From: Synergistaceae bacterium | Lineage (GTDB): Bacteria > Synergistota > Synergistia > Synergistales > Aminobacteriaceae | Assembly: GCA_018436725.1 (NCBI GenBank) | Contig: JAHDKT010000008.1 | Coordinates: 124,001-188,000, forward strand | DNA: 64,000 nt | Direction of reading: 5' to 3' | Part shown: one piece after another, positions 35,726 to 45,805 of the stretch | Layout: every line of letters begins with the position of its first letter | Numbering within the stretch: position 1 is the stretch's first letter | Position numbers and translations under genes: made by a program | Notes under the pieces: model-generated | The model's database searches: none | Told to the model about the DNA's origin: nothing | The model's input: only the letters and a program-made list of their open reading frames with translations

Positions 35726-36892
35726 TCACTCCGCGCGCTCCCGCACGGTGTCCGGCGTCAGCAGCAGCATGACCGTCCCGGCGAACATCAGCGCCGCTCC
35801 CGCCAGGATCGCCGGCACCAAAGACCCGGTGACGTCGCGCAGAAAGCCGGAGACGAGCGGCGCGATCACTGCGGACGACATGATCGTCGCGTTGAAAAAA
35901 CCGACCGCCGCGCTCATCGAACCGGGGTGCCGCTTGCTCACGATGTCTCCTATCCACGAGACCGCAACCGGCGAGAACGCCGTATTGCTGAAGATGCCGA
36001 AGAGCAGGAGCGTGGAGACGATCAGCGGCGCTCCCTGTGCGCGGGTCAGCAGAAAGAGCGCCGCGCCGCTCGCCGGAAGAACGATCGATGCGATTTTTCT
36101 GCGGCCGAAGCGGTCGGAGAGTCTGCCCCAGAGCACGCCGCCAGGAAGCGCGGAGAGCGCGATGAGTCCTGTGTAGAGGCCGGAGCCGGAGAGCGAGAAG
36201 CCGCGCTCCGCCTGCAGAAACGTCGGACCCCATGTCGCGGCGGCCCAGAATCCGTAGAGCGAGCAGAACGTCGCCATGTTGATCTTCCAGATATCTCGGT
36301 CCTTGAAGAGACGCAGGTAAACGGAGAGAGACGGGGAGCCCGAGCTGTTTCGGGTGTCGGGCAGGAAACGGATGAACGCGAAGAGCATCAGCACCGTCGG
36401 CACGGCGAGCACGAGGAAGGGGGGACGATAGTGACCGAAGAACTCGTAGAGCGGTCCGCTCACCGCCATTCCTCCAAGAATGCCGAGCGCCATTCCCATG
36501 CCGATGAAGCCGGAGCTGATTCCGCGCTTCTCGGGCGGGACCGTGGCGAGAATCGTCCCGAAGCAGCACGGATAGTACGCTCCGGCGCCGAGTCCATGGA
36601 GCGCGGAGAAGAGAAGGAGCAGGGAGAACGTGTTCCCGAAGAGGCCGAACCCTAGGATACCGGCGCCCGAAAGGGCGAACATGAAGAGGAGTACTCTCTT
36701 CGTTCCCCACCTGTCCGCGGCGAGTCCGCTGGGGATCTGCAGGAGGACGTAGAAGAGGAAGTATGCGCTGGTGATGGAACCCGCCTGTGCGGACGAAATA
36801 CCCAGCGTCTCCGCGATGACCGAGAGAAGCGGGTAGAGCGCTGTCCGGTCGGCGTAGAGCACCGCCCAGCCGAGAATGAGCACGACGATCAT
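35726..36892 (-). CDS. Major facilitator superfamily transporter
   Basis: A 388-aa inner-membrane protein with 12 predicted helices. Motifs are GLAADRWGTKRVLLFMF (classic loop 2-3 motif A) and GVLWGRLSDRFGRRK (repeated in the C-half). It resembles anion:cation symporter or hexuronate-type MFS proteins, but the substrate is not readable. The ATG 36892 is chosen because AAGGAG lies 9 nt upstream; in-frame ATGs at 36901 and 36922 are poorly placed. It precedes gpsA. Confidence 0.85.
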   Translation of the reverse strand: MIVVLILGWAVLYADRTALYPLLSVIAETLGISSAQAGSITSAYFLFYVLLQIPSGLAADRWGTKRVLLFMFALSGAGILGFGLFGNTFSLLLLFSALHGLGAGAYYPCCFGTILATVPPEKRGISSGFIGMGMALGILGGMAVSGPLYEFFGHYRPPFLVLAVPTVLMLFAFIRFLPDTRNSSGSPSLSVYLRLFKDRDIWKINMATFCSLYGFWAAATWGPTFLQAERGFSLSGSGLYTGLIALSALPGGVLWGRLSDRFGRRKIASIVLPASGAALFLLTRAQGAPLIVSTLLLFGIFSNTAFSPVAVSWIGDIVSKRHPGSMSAAVGFFNATIMSSAVIAPLVSGFLRDVTGSLVPAILAGAALMFAGTVMLLLTPDTVRERAE

Positions 36893-36947
36893 GTGATGCA
36901 TCTCCTTCGATGAGAAAGTCACTTCATTGTATCCGTTCCGGCGAAAA

Positions 36948-36976
36948 TTGCCAGACCTTCGTTTCGACGGTACAAT
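36948..36976 (+). promoter_or_regulatory. Promoter of the histidine kinase gene
   Basis: TTGCCA (36948-36953), a 17-nt spacer and TACAAT (36971-36976). It lies within the extended open frame, which argues that translation begins further downstream. Confidence 0.65.
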
Positions 36977-37037
36977 AGAAGAAGCGCAGCAAGAGTGCGC
37001 GAAGTGGTTCGAGCGAGGAAGAGAGGAGGCGCAGCGC

Positions 37038-38177
37038 TTGCCGCCGGATGATCTGTCGCAGAAGTTGAAGGAAATTCAGGATAAGATGAGCGAGGCGCTG
37101 CATTACAGCATCGACAGCATCTCGGCCCTTCGCGAGGAGGAACGGGAGCGGCTCTTCGAGGTCCGCAACAGAAAAGAAGAACTCCTCAGGGAGTTGAACG
37201 AAGTGATCGTCGCGGCCGACAAGGCGGAGAGCGAGTACCGCCGTTCCCGAGAGGAGTTGCTTTTCGCCAGCCGCTCCGGGAATGAGAAACGCGAAAAGGA
37301 TGCATACGAACGGGCGATGCATCTGATGAAGATCAGGGGCGCCTTCGAGGAACGTGAAAAACTGCTTGCGCGCCAGCGCGACGACCTTGCCCGCGAGGAG
37401 CGCCGTATAGAGAAGCTGCTTGCTCGGAGCGAGGAGATGGGTAACCGCTTCCGAGTCGCGCTTAATCTGTTGACTATGAGTCTGGAGGGAGATACCGGAA
37501 ACGCCGCCTCCGGTACAGAGAGCGGACTGCTCGCCGGCATGCTGCTCGCCGAAAGGGAAAGCATTTCTCTCGCGCGGGATCTGCATGACGGCCCCATTCA
37601 GAAATTCGCCAGCGTCGGTCTCATGATCGATCTTTCGAAAGAGTTTCTTGACCGCGGAGATTTCACCCGGGCGGGCGAGGAACTGAGTCGGACCAGGGCT
37701 CACCTCGCGGACGCCCTTGGCGAAGTTCGTTCGTTCCTTTTCCAGCTCAACCCTTCGGGACTGAAGGACGGTCTGCACACGCCGCTTGGACGCCTCGCCT
37801 CTCAGGTGCGTTCCTTCTCCGGGTGCGATGTTCGTTTCACGCTCGAGGGGCGAGCGGATGTTCTCTCGCTCCAAGTGCGTACGGCCGTCTTCAAGATAGT
37901 CCAGCAGGCAGTGATGAACGCCGTCAGAGGCGGCAAAGCGAAGTTCGTGCGGATCATGATCGGTATCGGCGCCGATGTGCTGCGGGCGAAGGTGGTCGAC
38001 GACGGCGTCGGTTTCGACGTGGACAAAGAGCGGGAATTGGCGGAGGAGCGCGGCGCGTGGGGGCTTGTGAACATGGAGGAACGCGCGCGCATGATCGGAG
38101 GCGGCGTCTCCATCATGAGCGAACCGGGCAGGGGGACGACCGTCCTTCTTGAAGTGCCGTTGTCGAAAAAAGTGTAA
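37038..38177 (+). CDS. DegS-like cytoplasmic sensor histidine kinase (orphan)
   Basis: A 379-aa soluble kinase. Residues about 1-150 are a long charged coiled coil. The HisKA_3 dimerisation helix has LARDLHDGPIQKFASVG with phospho-acceptor His183. The ATPase domain has the N-box region AVMNAVRGGKAKFV, DDGVGFD and GLVNMEERARMIGG. It has no transmembrane helix, as in DegS. The start is TTG 37038 with GGAGG 8 nt upstream. The open frame extends to 36927, but a promoter sits inside that extension and it lacks a site. The next gene is convergent typA, so no response regulator is adjacent. N-box residues read N-A-V-R, slightly altered. Confidence 0.82.
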   Translation: MPPDDLSQKLKEIQDKMSEALHYSIDSISALREEERERLFEVRNRKEELLRELNEVIVAADKAESEYRRSREELLFASRSGNEKREKDAYERAMHLMKIRGAFEEREKLLARQRDDLAREERRIEKLLARSEEMGNRFRVALNLLTMSLEGDTGNAASGTESGLLAGMLLAERESISLARDLHDGPIQKFASVGLMIDLSKEFLDRGDFTRAGEELSRTRAHLADALGEVRSFLFQLNPSGLKDGLHTPLGRLASQVRSFSGCDVRFTLEGRADVLSLQVRTAVFKIVQQAVMNAVRGGKAKFVRIMIGIGADVLRAKVVDDGVGFDVDKERELAEERGAWGLVNMEERARMIGGGVSIMSEPGRGTTVLLEVPLSKKV

Positions 38178-38179
38178 AG

Positions 38180-38216
38180 AAAAGCGCCGCCCCGTCGGAG
38201 GGCGGCGCGTGCTTTT
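38180..38216. terminator. Bidirectional terminator between kinase and typA
   Basis: A GCGCCGCCC / GGGCGGCGC stem (38184-38192 with 38200-38208) has flanking A-runs on the left and T-runs on the right, filling the gap between convergent genes. Confidence 0.85.
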
Positions 38217-40094
38217 TCAGGCGCTGAGACGTTTCGCCTTTCTGCGCTCGTTGTCGTCCAGAATGGACTTGCGGAGGCGGATCGATTTCGGCGTCACCTC
38301 GACGAGTTCGTCCTCGGCGATCCATTCGAGGGCCTTTTCAAGGGTCATCTTGCGAGGAACGTCCAGCTTCACGGTGAAGTCCTTCGTCGACGACCTGTGG
38401 TTGGTCGCCTGCTTCCGTTTCGTCGGGTTGCAGGGCATATCGCCGGGACGCGAGTTCTCGCCCACGATCATCCCCGCGTAGATCCTGTCCATCGGCGAGA
38501 TGAAAAGGACGCCCCGCTCCTGAAGGTTCTCAAGCTGATAGCTCGTCGCCTCTCCCGTGTCCAGGCTGACCAGCGCGCCTCTGTTGCGCGGCGTGATCTC
38601 CCCCACCCACGGGGCGTACCCGGAAAATCGGGACGACATGATGCCGAGCCCTCTCGTGTCGGTCAGGAACTCGCCCCGGTAGCCTATGAGGCCGCGCGTA
38701 GGGACTGCGAAGAAGATACGCATCAGTCCGGTTCGGAGGTTCTGTATCTCCTGCACCCGCGCCTTTCTCCGCGACAGCTTCTCGAAAACGACCCCCTGAT
38801 ACTCCTCGGGGATGTCGACGACAAGGTCCTCCATCGGCTCGAAGGTTCTTCCGTCGCGCTCCTCTGTGATGACCTCGGGCTTGGAGACGCAGAACTCCAT
38901 CCCCTCGCGCCGCATCTCTTCTATGAGAATCGCGAGTTGCAGCTCGCCCCTGCCGGAGACCTTGACGCCGTCCGGCCGCCCGAGGTCCTCCATGCGGAGA
39001 GCGACGTTCACGTGCATCTCGCGTTCCAGCCGTGCCTTGAGCTGCCGGAGCGTTATGGCCTGCCCCTCCTGACCGGAGAAGGGACCGTTGTTCACAAGGA
39101 AGAACATCGAAACCGTAGGTTCTTCGATATCGAGCGGCGGCAGAGGGAAGTTCTCCAGCTCCGACGAGCAGAACGTATCGCCGATGCCTATCTCCTTGGG
39201 GCCGGAGATCCAGACGATGTCGCCCGCGCCTGCCTCCTCGACTTCGAGGCGTTCAAGTCCCCGCGTGACGAAGATCTGGACGGCCTTTGTCCGGTCTTTG
39301 TCGATGATGAGGAAGTTTTCGTTCTCCTTGTCGCTCCTGTCCTCCCAGGCCGTTGTGGTGCGGAGGAACTCCTCCCCCTTGCGAATCTTTCCCTGGAGGA
39401 TCTTCCCGCAGCCCATGCGCCCGGTGTACTCGTTCCATGCAAGCGTGCTCACCTGCATCAGGAAGGGAGACTCCTCGTCGGCGAGAGGGGGCTCCACGTA
39501 CTCGATGATGGCTTCGAAGAGGGCGTCCATCCCCTTCGACTCGCCCCCGACGATGTCGGCAAGTTCCTTGACGGCCCAGCCCGCGAGCCCCGATCCGTAG
39601 AGGACGGGGAAGTCCGCCTGTTCGTCGCTCGCGCCGAGTTCGAAAAAGAGATCGAAGGTGGCGTTGAGGGCAAGCACCGGGTCGGCCTCCTTGCGGTCGA
39701 CCTTGTTGATGTAGACGATAGGCTTGAGCCCCATCTTGAGCGCATGCGAGAGGACGTAGCGCGTCTGCGGCATCGGTCCCTCTCCCGCGTCGACGAGCAG
39801 CAGCACGGAGTCGACCGTGGAGAGGATGCGCTCCACCTCGCCGGAGAAGTCGGCGTGTCCGGGAGTGTCGATGATGTTGATCCTGTACCCTTTCCACTCC
39901 ACCGTGCAGTGCTTGGCGCGGATGGTGATCCCCTTCTCGCGCTCCAGCTCGTTGTTGTCCATGAATCGCTCTTCGACGCGCGCATTGTCGCGGAATACCT
40001 GTGCGGCTTTGAAAATGGAGTCGATGAGGGTGGTCTTGCCGTGGTCGATGTGGGCTATTATTGCGAGATTGCGTATGTGTTCGGCTCTTCTCAT
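38217..40094 (-). CDS. typA: Translational GTPase TypA/BipA
   Basis: A 625-aa ribosome-associated GTPase related to EF-G. G1 [10 protein letters not shown], switch region [12 protein letters not shown]3 DTPGHADF, G4 NKVD and G5 GSGLAGWA are all present. The C-terminal TypA-specific domain has [20 protein letters not shown] (as two motifs) and [18 protein letters not shown]. It helps ribosome assembly and stress adaptation. The length is normal. The final residues are basic (RRKAKRLSA). Confidence 0.96.
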   Translation of the reverse strand: MRRAEHIRNLAIIAHIDHGKTTLIDSIFKAAQVFRDNARVEERFMDNNELEREKGITIRAKHCTVEWKGYRINIIDTPGHADFSGEVERILSTVDSVLLLVDAGEGPMPQTRYVLSHALKMGLKPIVYINKVDRKEADPVLALNATFDLFFELGASDEQADFPVLYGSGLAGWAVKELADIVGGESKGMDALFEAIIEYVEPPLADEESPFLMQVSTLAWNEYTGRMGCGKILQGKIRKGEEFLRTTTAWEDRSDKENENFLIIDKDRTKAVQIFVTRGLERLEVEEAGAGDIVWISGPKEIGIGDTFCSSELENFPLPPLDIEEPTVSMFFLVNNGPFSGQEGQAITLRQLKARLEREMHVNVALRMEDLGRPDGVKVSGRGELQLAILIEEMRREGMEFCVSKPEVITEERDGRTFEPMEDLVVDIPEEYQGVVFEKLSRRKARVQEIQNLRTGLMRIFFAVPTRGLIGYRGEFLTDTRGLGIMSSRFSGYAPWVGEITPRNRGALVSLDTGEATSYQLENLQERGVLFISPMDRIYAGMIVGENSRPGDMPCNPTKRKQATNHRSSTKDFTVKLDVPRKMTLEKALEWIAEDELVEVTPKSIRLRKSILDDNERRKAKRLSA

Positions 40095-40151
40095 TAAGCT
40101 TCGTTCCTCCGAATGCGGTCATGGCTAGATATTTTCAACCGCAGGGAAAGC

Positions 40152-40180
40152 ATGATACAACCTGGAGGTGTGAAATGCAA
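40152..40180 (-). promoter_or_regulatory. typA promoter
   Basis: On the minus strand, TTGCAT (40180-40175), a 17-nt spacer and TATCAT (40157-40152). The spacer contains CACACCTCC, which recurs at about 40248-40256 in the same reading orientation as the plus strand, forming a wide inverted repeat. Confidence 0.65.
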
Positions 40181-40320
40181 GAGTATTCGGCGGAAATCTG
40201 AATTCAAACTTCACCATGCGCTATGTTACAAAAATGTTTCCATGACGCCACACCTCCGTAACCCTTCCCTGCTATCGTCTGTGCGGAAAAGCTGACTTTC
40301 AAGCCGGGAGGCGGACGTTC

Positions 40321-42150
40321 ATGAATTCATTGCGCAACGCGGAGGGGACAACCGAGGTCGATCTGCTGCGATCCCTTCTTCAGGAGGGAGGGATCTCTCC
40401 GGTCTTCCAGCCTATTGTGGATACGGCGACAGGAATCATCTACGGTTACGAGGTACTTTCGCGAGGTAAAGCCCCTCTGGAGTCGCCTCCCGTTTTCTTT
40501 TCGGTGGCCAGAGAAAACAACCTGCTCTGGGAGACTGAACGGGCCTGCAGGAGGAACGCCCTGGCGACGATTCGCGACGCCGCGGGAGGTTCTCCGCTTC
40601 GTTTTTTCATCAACGTAAGCCCCGGCGTCTTTACCGATCCGCGTTTTAGAGAGGTGTTCACCGCCGAAGCGCTCGGACCGTACGGAGTGGAGCCCGAGCG
40701 GGTTGTTTTGGAGATCACGGAGAGCATCCCGGTCGCCGACTACTGCGAACTGGAGCGGGTTGTGGCCTGTTTCCGCGAGCGAGGATTTTCCATCGCCATC
40801 GACGATCTCGGCGCGGGGCATTCGGGGTTGCGCACGTTGAGCATATGCGCGCCCGATTTTCTCAAGCTCGATATGGCGCTCGTCCAGGGGATTTCGATGG
40901 ATCCCTACAAGAGACATGTGGTATCGTTTCTGTGTTCATTCGCCTCGGCGGTCGGAGGCAAGATCATCGCCGAGGGAGTGGAAACTTGGGAGGATCTGAA
41001 AACCCTTCTGGAGCTTGGAGTGCCTCTCGCCCAAGGGTACTTGTTCGCGCGGCCCGCCCCGGACTTCCGGAGCCCCGCGCCGTATGTGCTGGAGCGTCTG
41101 GCGCTTTTGCGGAGGGCTGTCTGCAAGGGGGACTGCATCGTGGGAGAAGGACTTCGTTCGCTCGTGATTCGGCGCACAACGGCTGAAAAGGGGGAGATGA
41201 CCTGCGAGGAGCTTGAGCGCATCTTCAGGAAGAACAGGACGCTCGACCATCTGGTGGTATTGGAGGACGAAGCGCCGGTCGGCTTGATCACAAGACAGAA
41301 CTTCTTTCTGAAGACGGGAGGGACCTTCGGGTATCAGCTCTACCAGAAGCGTCCTCTGGAGGATATAGCAACAGCCGCCTTTTTGAAGGCTCCGGTGTTC
41401 AGCTCCGTGAGCACTCTGGCGAAGCTCGCCATGGAGCGCGAACCCGACGAACTGTACGATCCGGTTGTCGTCGTCGACGACTGCGGGCTGTTTCTCGGGA
41501 CGGTTACGATGAAGCAGATCATCGCACGTGCGGGCGAGCTGGAGGTGGAGCGGGCGATGAGCTGCAACCCGTTGAGCGGGCTGCCCGGCAACAGGCACAT
41601 TCAGAACTGGATCGAGGAAGCGCGGCAGGGGGAATCGTGTACGCTGATCTACGGCGATCTTGATCGTTTCAAGGAATACAACGACCGGCACGGTTTCCTG
41701 AAGGGGGACGAGCTGATCAACCTTACCGCCTCCATTCTCCGGGAGGGCTTGGACGTTCTGCCGTCCGGCTCGCGACTCGGACACGTCGGAGGGGACGATT
41801 TCGTCTGCGTTTGTCCGGGACCAGTCTCCCATCTTGCCCTTGAGTCCATCTGCAGAAGTTTCGACGAGCGAAAACTCGTCTACTTCGCTCCGGAGGAGCA
41901 GGCGGCAGGGTGGTACGAGGCTGAGAATAGGCGCGGGGAAAGATGCGCTGTTCCGCTGGTTACTCTGAGCCTTGCCGTGATCGAAAGCGAGAGGATAGCG
42001 CCGGAGACGCACCCCGGCAAAATCGCGGAGATCGCCGCTTCGCTGAAGCACGCGGTGAAGCAGAAAACCGCGCACGAAGGGCGGAGCGCATGGATGTTCG
42101 AACGCCGTCGCACCGACCCCGAGGCGATGGTCGCGGAGAACGCGTCATGA
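40321..42150 (+). CDS. EAL-CBS-GGDEF domain protein (c-di-GMP signalling)
   Basis: A 609-aa soluble protein. The EAL phosphodiesterase domain (residues about 25-265) has YEVLSRG (EVL instead of EAL), [24 protein letters not shown] and EGVET; most metal ligands are kept. A CBS pair follows (about 275-400). The GGDEF domain (about 410-590) has [12 protein letters not shown] and the signature GGDDF at residue 490, with Asp in place of the Glu of GG[D/E]EF. Cyclase activity is therefore doubtful. There is no transmembrane helix. The start has GGGAGG 9 nt upstream. The 3' end overlaps a chemoreceptor gene by four bases. Confidence 0.9.
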   Translation: MNSLRNAEGTTEVDLLRSLLQEGGISPVFQPIVDTATGIIYGYEVLSRGKAPLESPPVFFSVARENNLLWETERACRRNALATIRDAAGGSPLRFFINVSPGVFTDPRFREVFTAEALGPYGVEPERVVLEITESIPVADYCELERVVACFRERGFSIAIDDLGAGHSGLRTLSICAPDFLKLDMALVQGISMDPYKRHVVSFLCSFASAVGGKIIAEGVETWEDLKTLLELGVPLAQGYLFARPAPDFRSPAPYVLERLALLRRAVCKGDCIVGEGLRSLVIRRTTAEKGEMTCEELERIFRKNRTLDHLVVLEDEAPVGLITRQNFFLKTGGTFGYQLYQKRPLEDIATAAFLKAPVFSSVSTLAKLAMEREPDELYDPVVVVDDCGLFLGTVTMKQIIARAGELEVERAMSCNPLSGLPGNRHIQNWIEEARQGESCTLIYGDLDRFKEYNDRHGFLKGDELINLTASILREGLDVLPSGSRLGHVGGDDFVCVCPGPVSHLALESICRSFDERKLVYFAPEEQAAGWYEAENRRGERCAVPLVTLSLAVIESERIAPETHPGKIAEIAASLKHAVKQKTAHEGRSAWMFERRRTDPEAMVAENAS

Positions 42151-44177
42151 CTCTGAAGGGAAAATTTCTCGCCCTTGCGGCGGGAATCATACTCACGACA
42201 ACCGTCCTCGCGGGAATGTCCTACCTCGGCGGTGCGGCGATTCTCTTCGAGCACGCCGACCGGAGCGAAAAAGAGGCGAGCCGGACGACGGCCCGTGCTG
42301 TTGCCGGCAGGATAGGAGCATGGGAAAACGTCCTCCTGACCGCGTCGCGGAATATGGCGTTCATGATCGAGGACCTTGGAATTCTTCCGGGTACCGCCGG
42401 CGGCTATCTTCGTACGCTGACCGAGTCTTCGGAGGAGCTTGGATTTCTCTCGATATCGCTCGCTCTGTCGAACGGAACGCTTCTCGAAGGACGGGGCTGG
42501 TTCCCTCCCGAGGAGTACGATCCCAGAAACGAGGCGTGGTTCAGAACAGCGGAGGAGAGAAGAGGCGCAGCGCTTACGGAAATCTACCGCGACCCGAAGA
42601 CGGAGAGAATGATCCTCACTCTGGCGGTCCCCGTCTTCTCTCTCTATCAGGAAGACCGGTTGCTCGGCGTTCTGACCGGTGACATTCGCGCGGCGTCGTT
42701 CGGGGCGCTCCTCTCTCCGATCGATGAAAACAGGGGGAGCGTCTTTCTTTTCGACGCGGCAGGGAATCCTCTTCTCGGCATGGAAGGGGAGGATGGCGTT
42801 TTTTCGGCGTACGCCGTCCCCGCAGGAATCGTGCCCCACATCGGGAAGGACCGACGCTTCTCCATGGAAGACACGGACGGGGATATTCTTCGAGGCGCTT
42901 CTTTCCCGTTGCCCTATGGATTAAGCCTGAGCGTTCTCTCTTCGGAGAAAGAACTTCTGCTGCCGTTGCGAGGACTGGCGTTTCGGCAGATGCTCTTTCT
43001 CAGTATCGCCATTCTGCTGCTCTGCGCGCTTCTGTTTTCGGCCGGAAGCAGTGTTTTCAAACCGATGCACGGTCTCATGCGCACGGCGGAGGCCGTTGTA
43101 GAGGGAGACCTTACGGTTTCGCCTCCCTCCGGCGGGAGGGACGAGATAGCGCTTCTGGGGTCGTCGTTCGCCGCGATGGTGCGGTCTCTGAAGGAGATAC
43201 TCCGGGAAATGCGTGAAGAGAGCGGCTTGATCTCGACCAATGCAGAAAGAATCGATTGGGTTTCTGAAAGGATGAACGGCTCTTTCGGCGAGATTCTCGC
43301 CGGATGCGAACTCATGAAAGACTCCTTGGAGGAGAGCGCGTTGAAGCTGGCGGAGATGCGCGTCGCCGCGTCGGTTTCCGCGGAAGAGGGACGCGCCGCA
43401 TCGCTTCTGGCGAACAGATGCGGTGAAGAGGTTCGTCGATTGTCCGCCGTAGGGGAGAAAACGCTGAAGACGTCGGAGAAGACCGTTCATTCGGTGGATT
43501 CCATCGCATCCTCCTTCTTGGGGGTGGGGGAAGCGGTGAAGGAGCTTGAGGAGCGAACCGATGCGATCGCTTCCATCGTCTCGATGATCGAGGAGATCGC
43601 CCGCAAGACGAATCTGCTCTCCTTGAACGCCTCGATCGAAGCGGCCAGGGCGGGCGCTCACGGCAGGGGGTTCGCGGTGGTAGCAGAGGAGATCCGCCTG
43701 CTTTCGCGGCAGAGCGGAGAGGCTGCGTCCCGTATTGGAAAGCTCGCCGGAGACGTCCTGCAAGGAAGCGCGAAGGTCGCCGCCGAGGCGGTGAGCGGGC
43801 GAGAGGCCGCTGCGAAGAGCAAAGAGGAGATTCTCGAGCTAAGATCGTTTGTAGAATCTCTGACCGTGGTTTTGGATGAAATGACAGGGGCTATCGCCGC
43901 GATGGAGGAAAAAAGCGAAAAAAACGCAGCGCTCGGAGAAGAGAATCTCCTTGCTTCCGAAGAAGTTTCGCTGATGGCGCACCGTGGAAAAGAAACCGCG
44001 TCGGAGATGACGAGAGTGCTCTCGGGTCTGGGGGATTTCGTTCTCGAGTTGAAGGAAGGAGCGGATGAACTCGACAGAAGCGCGAAGCTTCATGCGGAAC
44101 GCCTAAGCCGCTATCGTCTGGACGCCGGAGAGCTGGAAGGCTCTCCGGCGCGCCCCGCTCTTCGGAGTGCCGCTTAG
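42147..44177 (+). CDS. Methyl-accepting chemotaxis protein with periplasmic Cache-type sensor
   Basis: A 676-aa receptor. One N-terminal helix ([21 protein letters not shown]) and a second ([20 protein letters not shown], about residues 282-301) bracket a 245-residue periplasmic domain with [17 protein letters not shown], the dCache pattern for small-molecule ligands. A HAMP domain follows. The signalling hairpin tip [20 protein letters not shown] continues into [18 protein letters not shown]. It lacks an obvious C-terminal methylesterase-tether pentapeptide. Its ATG overlaps the EAL-CBS-GGDEF stop, so receptor and c-di-GMP protein are made together. No che genes are in the window. Confidence 0.93.
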   Translation: MTLKGKFLALAAGIILTTTVLAGMSYLGGAAILFEHADRSEKEASRTTARAVAGRIGAWENVLLTASRNMAFMIEDLGILPGTAGGYLRTLTESSEELGFLSISLALSNGTLLEGRGWFPPEEYDPRNEAWFRTAEERRGAALTEIYRDPKTERMILTLAVPVFSLYQEDRLLGVLTGDIRAASFGALLSPIDENRGSVFLFDAAGNPLLGMEGEDGVFSAYAVPAGIVPHIGKDRRFSMEDTDGDILRGASFPLPYGLSLSVLSSEKELLLPLRGLAFRQMLFLSIAILLLCALLFSAGSSVFKPMHGLMRTAEAVVEGDLTVSPPSGGRDEIALLGSSFAAMVRSLKEILREMREESGLISTNAERIDWVSERMNGSFGEILAGCELMKDSLEESALKLAEMRVAASVSAEEGRAASLLANRCGEEVRRLSAVGEKTLKTSEKTVHSVDSIASSFLGVGEAVKELEERTDAIASIVSMIEEIARKTNLLSLNASIEAARAGAHGRGFAVVAEEIRLLSRQSGEAASRIGKLAGDVLQGSAKVAAEAVSGREAAAKSKEEILELRSFVESLTVVLDEMTGAIAAMEEKSEKNAALGEENLLASEEVSLMAHRGKETASEMTRVLSGLGDFVLELKEGADELDRSAKLHAERLSRYRLDAGELEGSPARPALRSAA

Positions 44178-44500
44178 AGCGCCTCTCTCAGGATTTTTTC
44201 CCACTCGTCCCATCCCGGGACGCCTTCGTAAACTTTTTTTCCGTCGACGATCCATGCGGGCGCCGTTCCCTTGATGTTGTAACGGAAGTTGTCCACGAAA
44301 GAGAAGATGCTCCTGGGGTCCATTACCGAGATCTCCACGCTCTCTCCGAATGTTTCCCTGGTTTTCGTCAGCAGTTCGCGGATCAGGGAGACTGCATCCC
44401 GTCGTTCGTCCATAGACTCTCCTCCGGGGATGTAGGCGCCGCAGCCGCCGCCGCCCGCGGAACTTTTTTCCATGATGACCTTTATCTTCGTCTTCGCCAT
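44174..44500 (-). CDS. Thioredoxin-fold-like small protein
   Basis: A 108-aa soluble protein. A first strand (KIKVIMEKS), a Gly-rich loop with a single cysteine ([14 protein letters not shown]), a helix-rich middle and a C-terminal part with [25 protein letters not shown] suggest a thioredoxin-like fold, where the cis-Pro would be in TAPAW. Only one cysteine is present, so classic disulfide exchange is unlikely. The ATG 44500 has GGAGGT 9 nt upstream. The 3' end overlaps the convergent chemoreceptor gene by four bases. No family name is certain. Confidence 0.65.
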   Translation of the reverse strand: MAKTKIKVIMEKSSAGGGGCGAYIPGGESMDERRDAVSLIRELLTKTRETFGESVEISVMDPRSIFSFVDNFRYNIKGTAPAWIVDGKKVYEGVPGWDEWEKILREAL

Positions 44501-44598
44501 GGTACGTTCACCTCCTCGAATGTGCTCCGTGACGTCATAATACACGAAAAATTCCTATCGAAAAAACGGAATTTTTACTGAAAACATCGTTTCTCCCT

Positions 44599-44626
44599 TT
44601 GCATTTCAAAGAAAAGGCGTCATAAT
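44599..44626 (+). promoter_or_regulatory. Promoter of the unknown 380-aa gene
   Basis: TTGCAT (44599-44604), a 16-nt spacer and CATAAT (44621-44626). Transcription would start at about 44633, favouring translation from the ATG at 44661. Confidence 0.55.
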
Positions 44627-44660
44627 AGGATGCATGAGCATTGATGAAGGAGTGCGGAGT

Positions 44661-45803
44661 ATGGACGACAAGGGCATTGTAATATGCTCGGCGGATATCG
44701 ACGAAGGACTGACCCTGCAAATCTGGACGAAGGGCGCCGTTCCGCGCCTCGGAGTGCTGAACAGGGTGAAGAATACGCGAAAACTTATGCCTTTCAGTTG
44801 GCTTGAGAGGGAAGACAGAACGATCTCCCTCAAAGGAGCGAAAGGGAAGACGAATTCCTACACGGTGGAAAGCCTTGAAGAACCCGTGCGGCGGATGCTC
44901 TACCAGTACGCCCAGGACCCTGTGTTCAAAGGGCTTCTCTGGCACACCGTGATTTTCATGTCCGACCTGCTGCATACGCCGCGGGCGATCTTCGACAGGA
45001 CGGAGTTCGCGATGCTCCACGAGGACAAGCGATGCCGCCTCTGGCTTCTGGATCTTACGGAAGGGGACGAGCACGGCTATTTCCGCCCCTTTTTCCCCAG
45101 GATGTCCGCCGAAGAGATCTTCGGAGACGCGCCGGGGATTTTTGCTGATGGAGGGAAGACTGTTGCGGATCTCAAGAAGACTGGAGTTACCCGCAAACTC
45201 GCATCGGCGGCCCCTTCCCGCTGGTACGATACCCCTCGTGTTGCCGCCGCCGCCGCGCTGCTCGGATTTTCTCTGTTTTACGAGGAGGGGAACTCTCTTT
45301 CTTCGTTCCTCTGGAGCGCGGTGCAGAACGGAGTCCCCTCGAAGGCCGCGCTGGCGATCAAGCCGGATGACCCTGCCGGCGCGGTTTTTGCCCGGAAAAT
45401 GTCGGGATATGTCCGTCACTGGTACCTTCTCGACAGCATCCAGTACGAGATCGATCTCGACAGCTTCGAAACCCTGAAAAAGAGAGGTTTCTCAAGGAAG
45501 CAGCGGCTGACGCTCAATGCGGGGGATATCGGTCCCGTCGAGTACACTGTGACGCTCTATTTCAACGCGGAGGGACGGATGGCTATAGGCTGCCAGCCAA
45601 TTCAGCTCACGGACAGACACAAGGGGGAGATGATCTTCACCCTTCCCGCGGAGCTGTATGAAACAGCTCTGGACAACGATTCCTTCGGAGGAGCGCGTGA
45701 CGACTACTTCTCCCTCTCCTCGATCCTCTCCGCTAAACTTTTCGGCATGTGGAGAGAACGAGTGCAGCGTTTTGCGAATGTTTTTCTCACCCCTGGAGCG
45801 TAG
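44661..45803 (+). CDS. Hypothetical protein, no family recognised
   Basis: A 380-aa soluble protein without signal peptide or membrane segments. It begins MDDKGIVICSADIDEGLTLQ and has aromatic, mixed alpha/beta sequence throughout (MPFSWLEREDRTISLKG, LHEDKRCRLWLLDLTEGDE, GYVRHWYLLDSIQYEIDLD). No catalytic motif stands out. The ATG 44661 has AAGGAG 8 nt upstream; an in-frame ATG at 44634 coincides with the predicted transcription start. The DUF72 gene starts three bases after its stop, indicating an operon. Confidence 0.65.
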   Translation: MDDKGIVICSADIDEGLTLQIWTKGAVPRLGVLNRVKNTRKLMPFSWLEREDRTISLKGAKGKTNSYTVESLEEPVRRMLYQYAQDPVFKGLLWHTVIFMSDLLHTPRAIFDRTEFAMLHEDKRCRLWLLDLTEGDEHGYFRPFFPRMSAEEIFGDAPGIFADGGKTVADLKKTGVTRKLASAAPSRWYDTPRVAAAAALLGFSLFYEEGNSLSSFLWSAVQNGVPSKAALAIKPDDPAGAVFARKMSGYVRHWYLLDSIQYEIDLDSFETLKKRGFSRKQRLTLNAGDIGPVEYTVTLYFNAEGRMAIGCQPIQLTDRHKGEMIFTLPAELYETALDNDSFGGARDDYFSLSSILSAKLFGMWRERVQRFANVFLTPGA

Positions 45804-45805
45804 CG

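Noticed and set aside
35012..36655. 547-codon plus-strand frame over gpsA and an MFS gene
   Set aside because: It spans two well-supported genes and has low-complexity Arg/Glu content.
38397..40097. 566-codon plus-strand frame over typA
   Set aside because: typA is unambiguous; the opposite frame has no family features.
40095..40320. c-di-GMP riboswitch before the EAL-CBS-GGDEF gene
   Set aside because: No GEMM core motifs are present; only a wide GGAGGTGTG/CACACCTCC inverted repeat overlapping the typA promoter.
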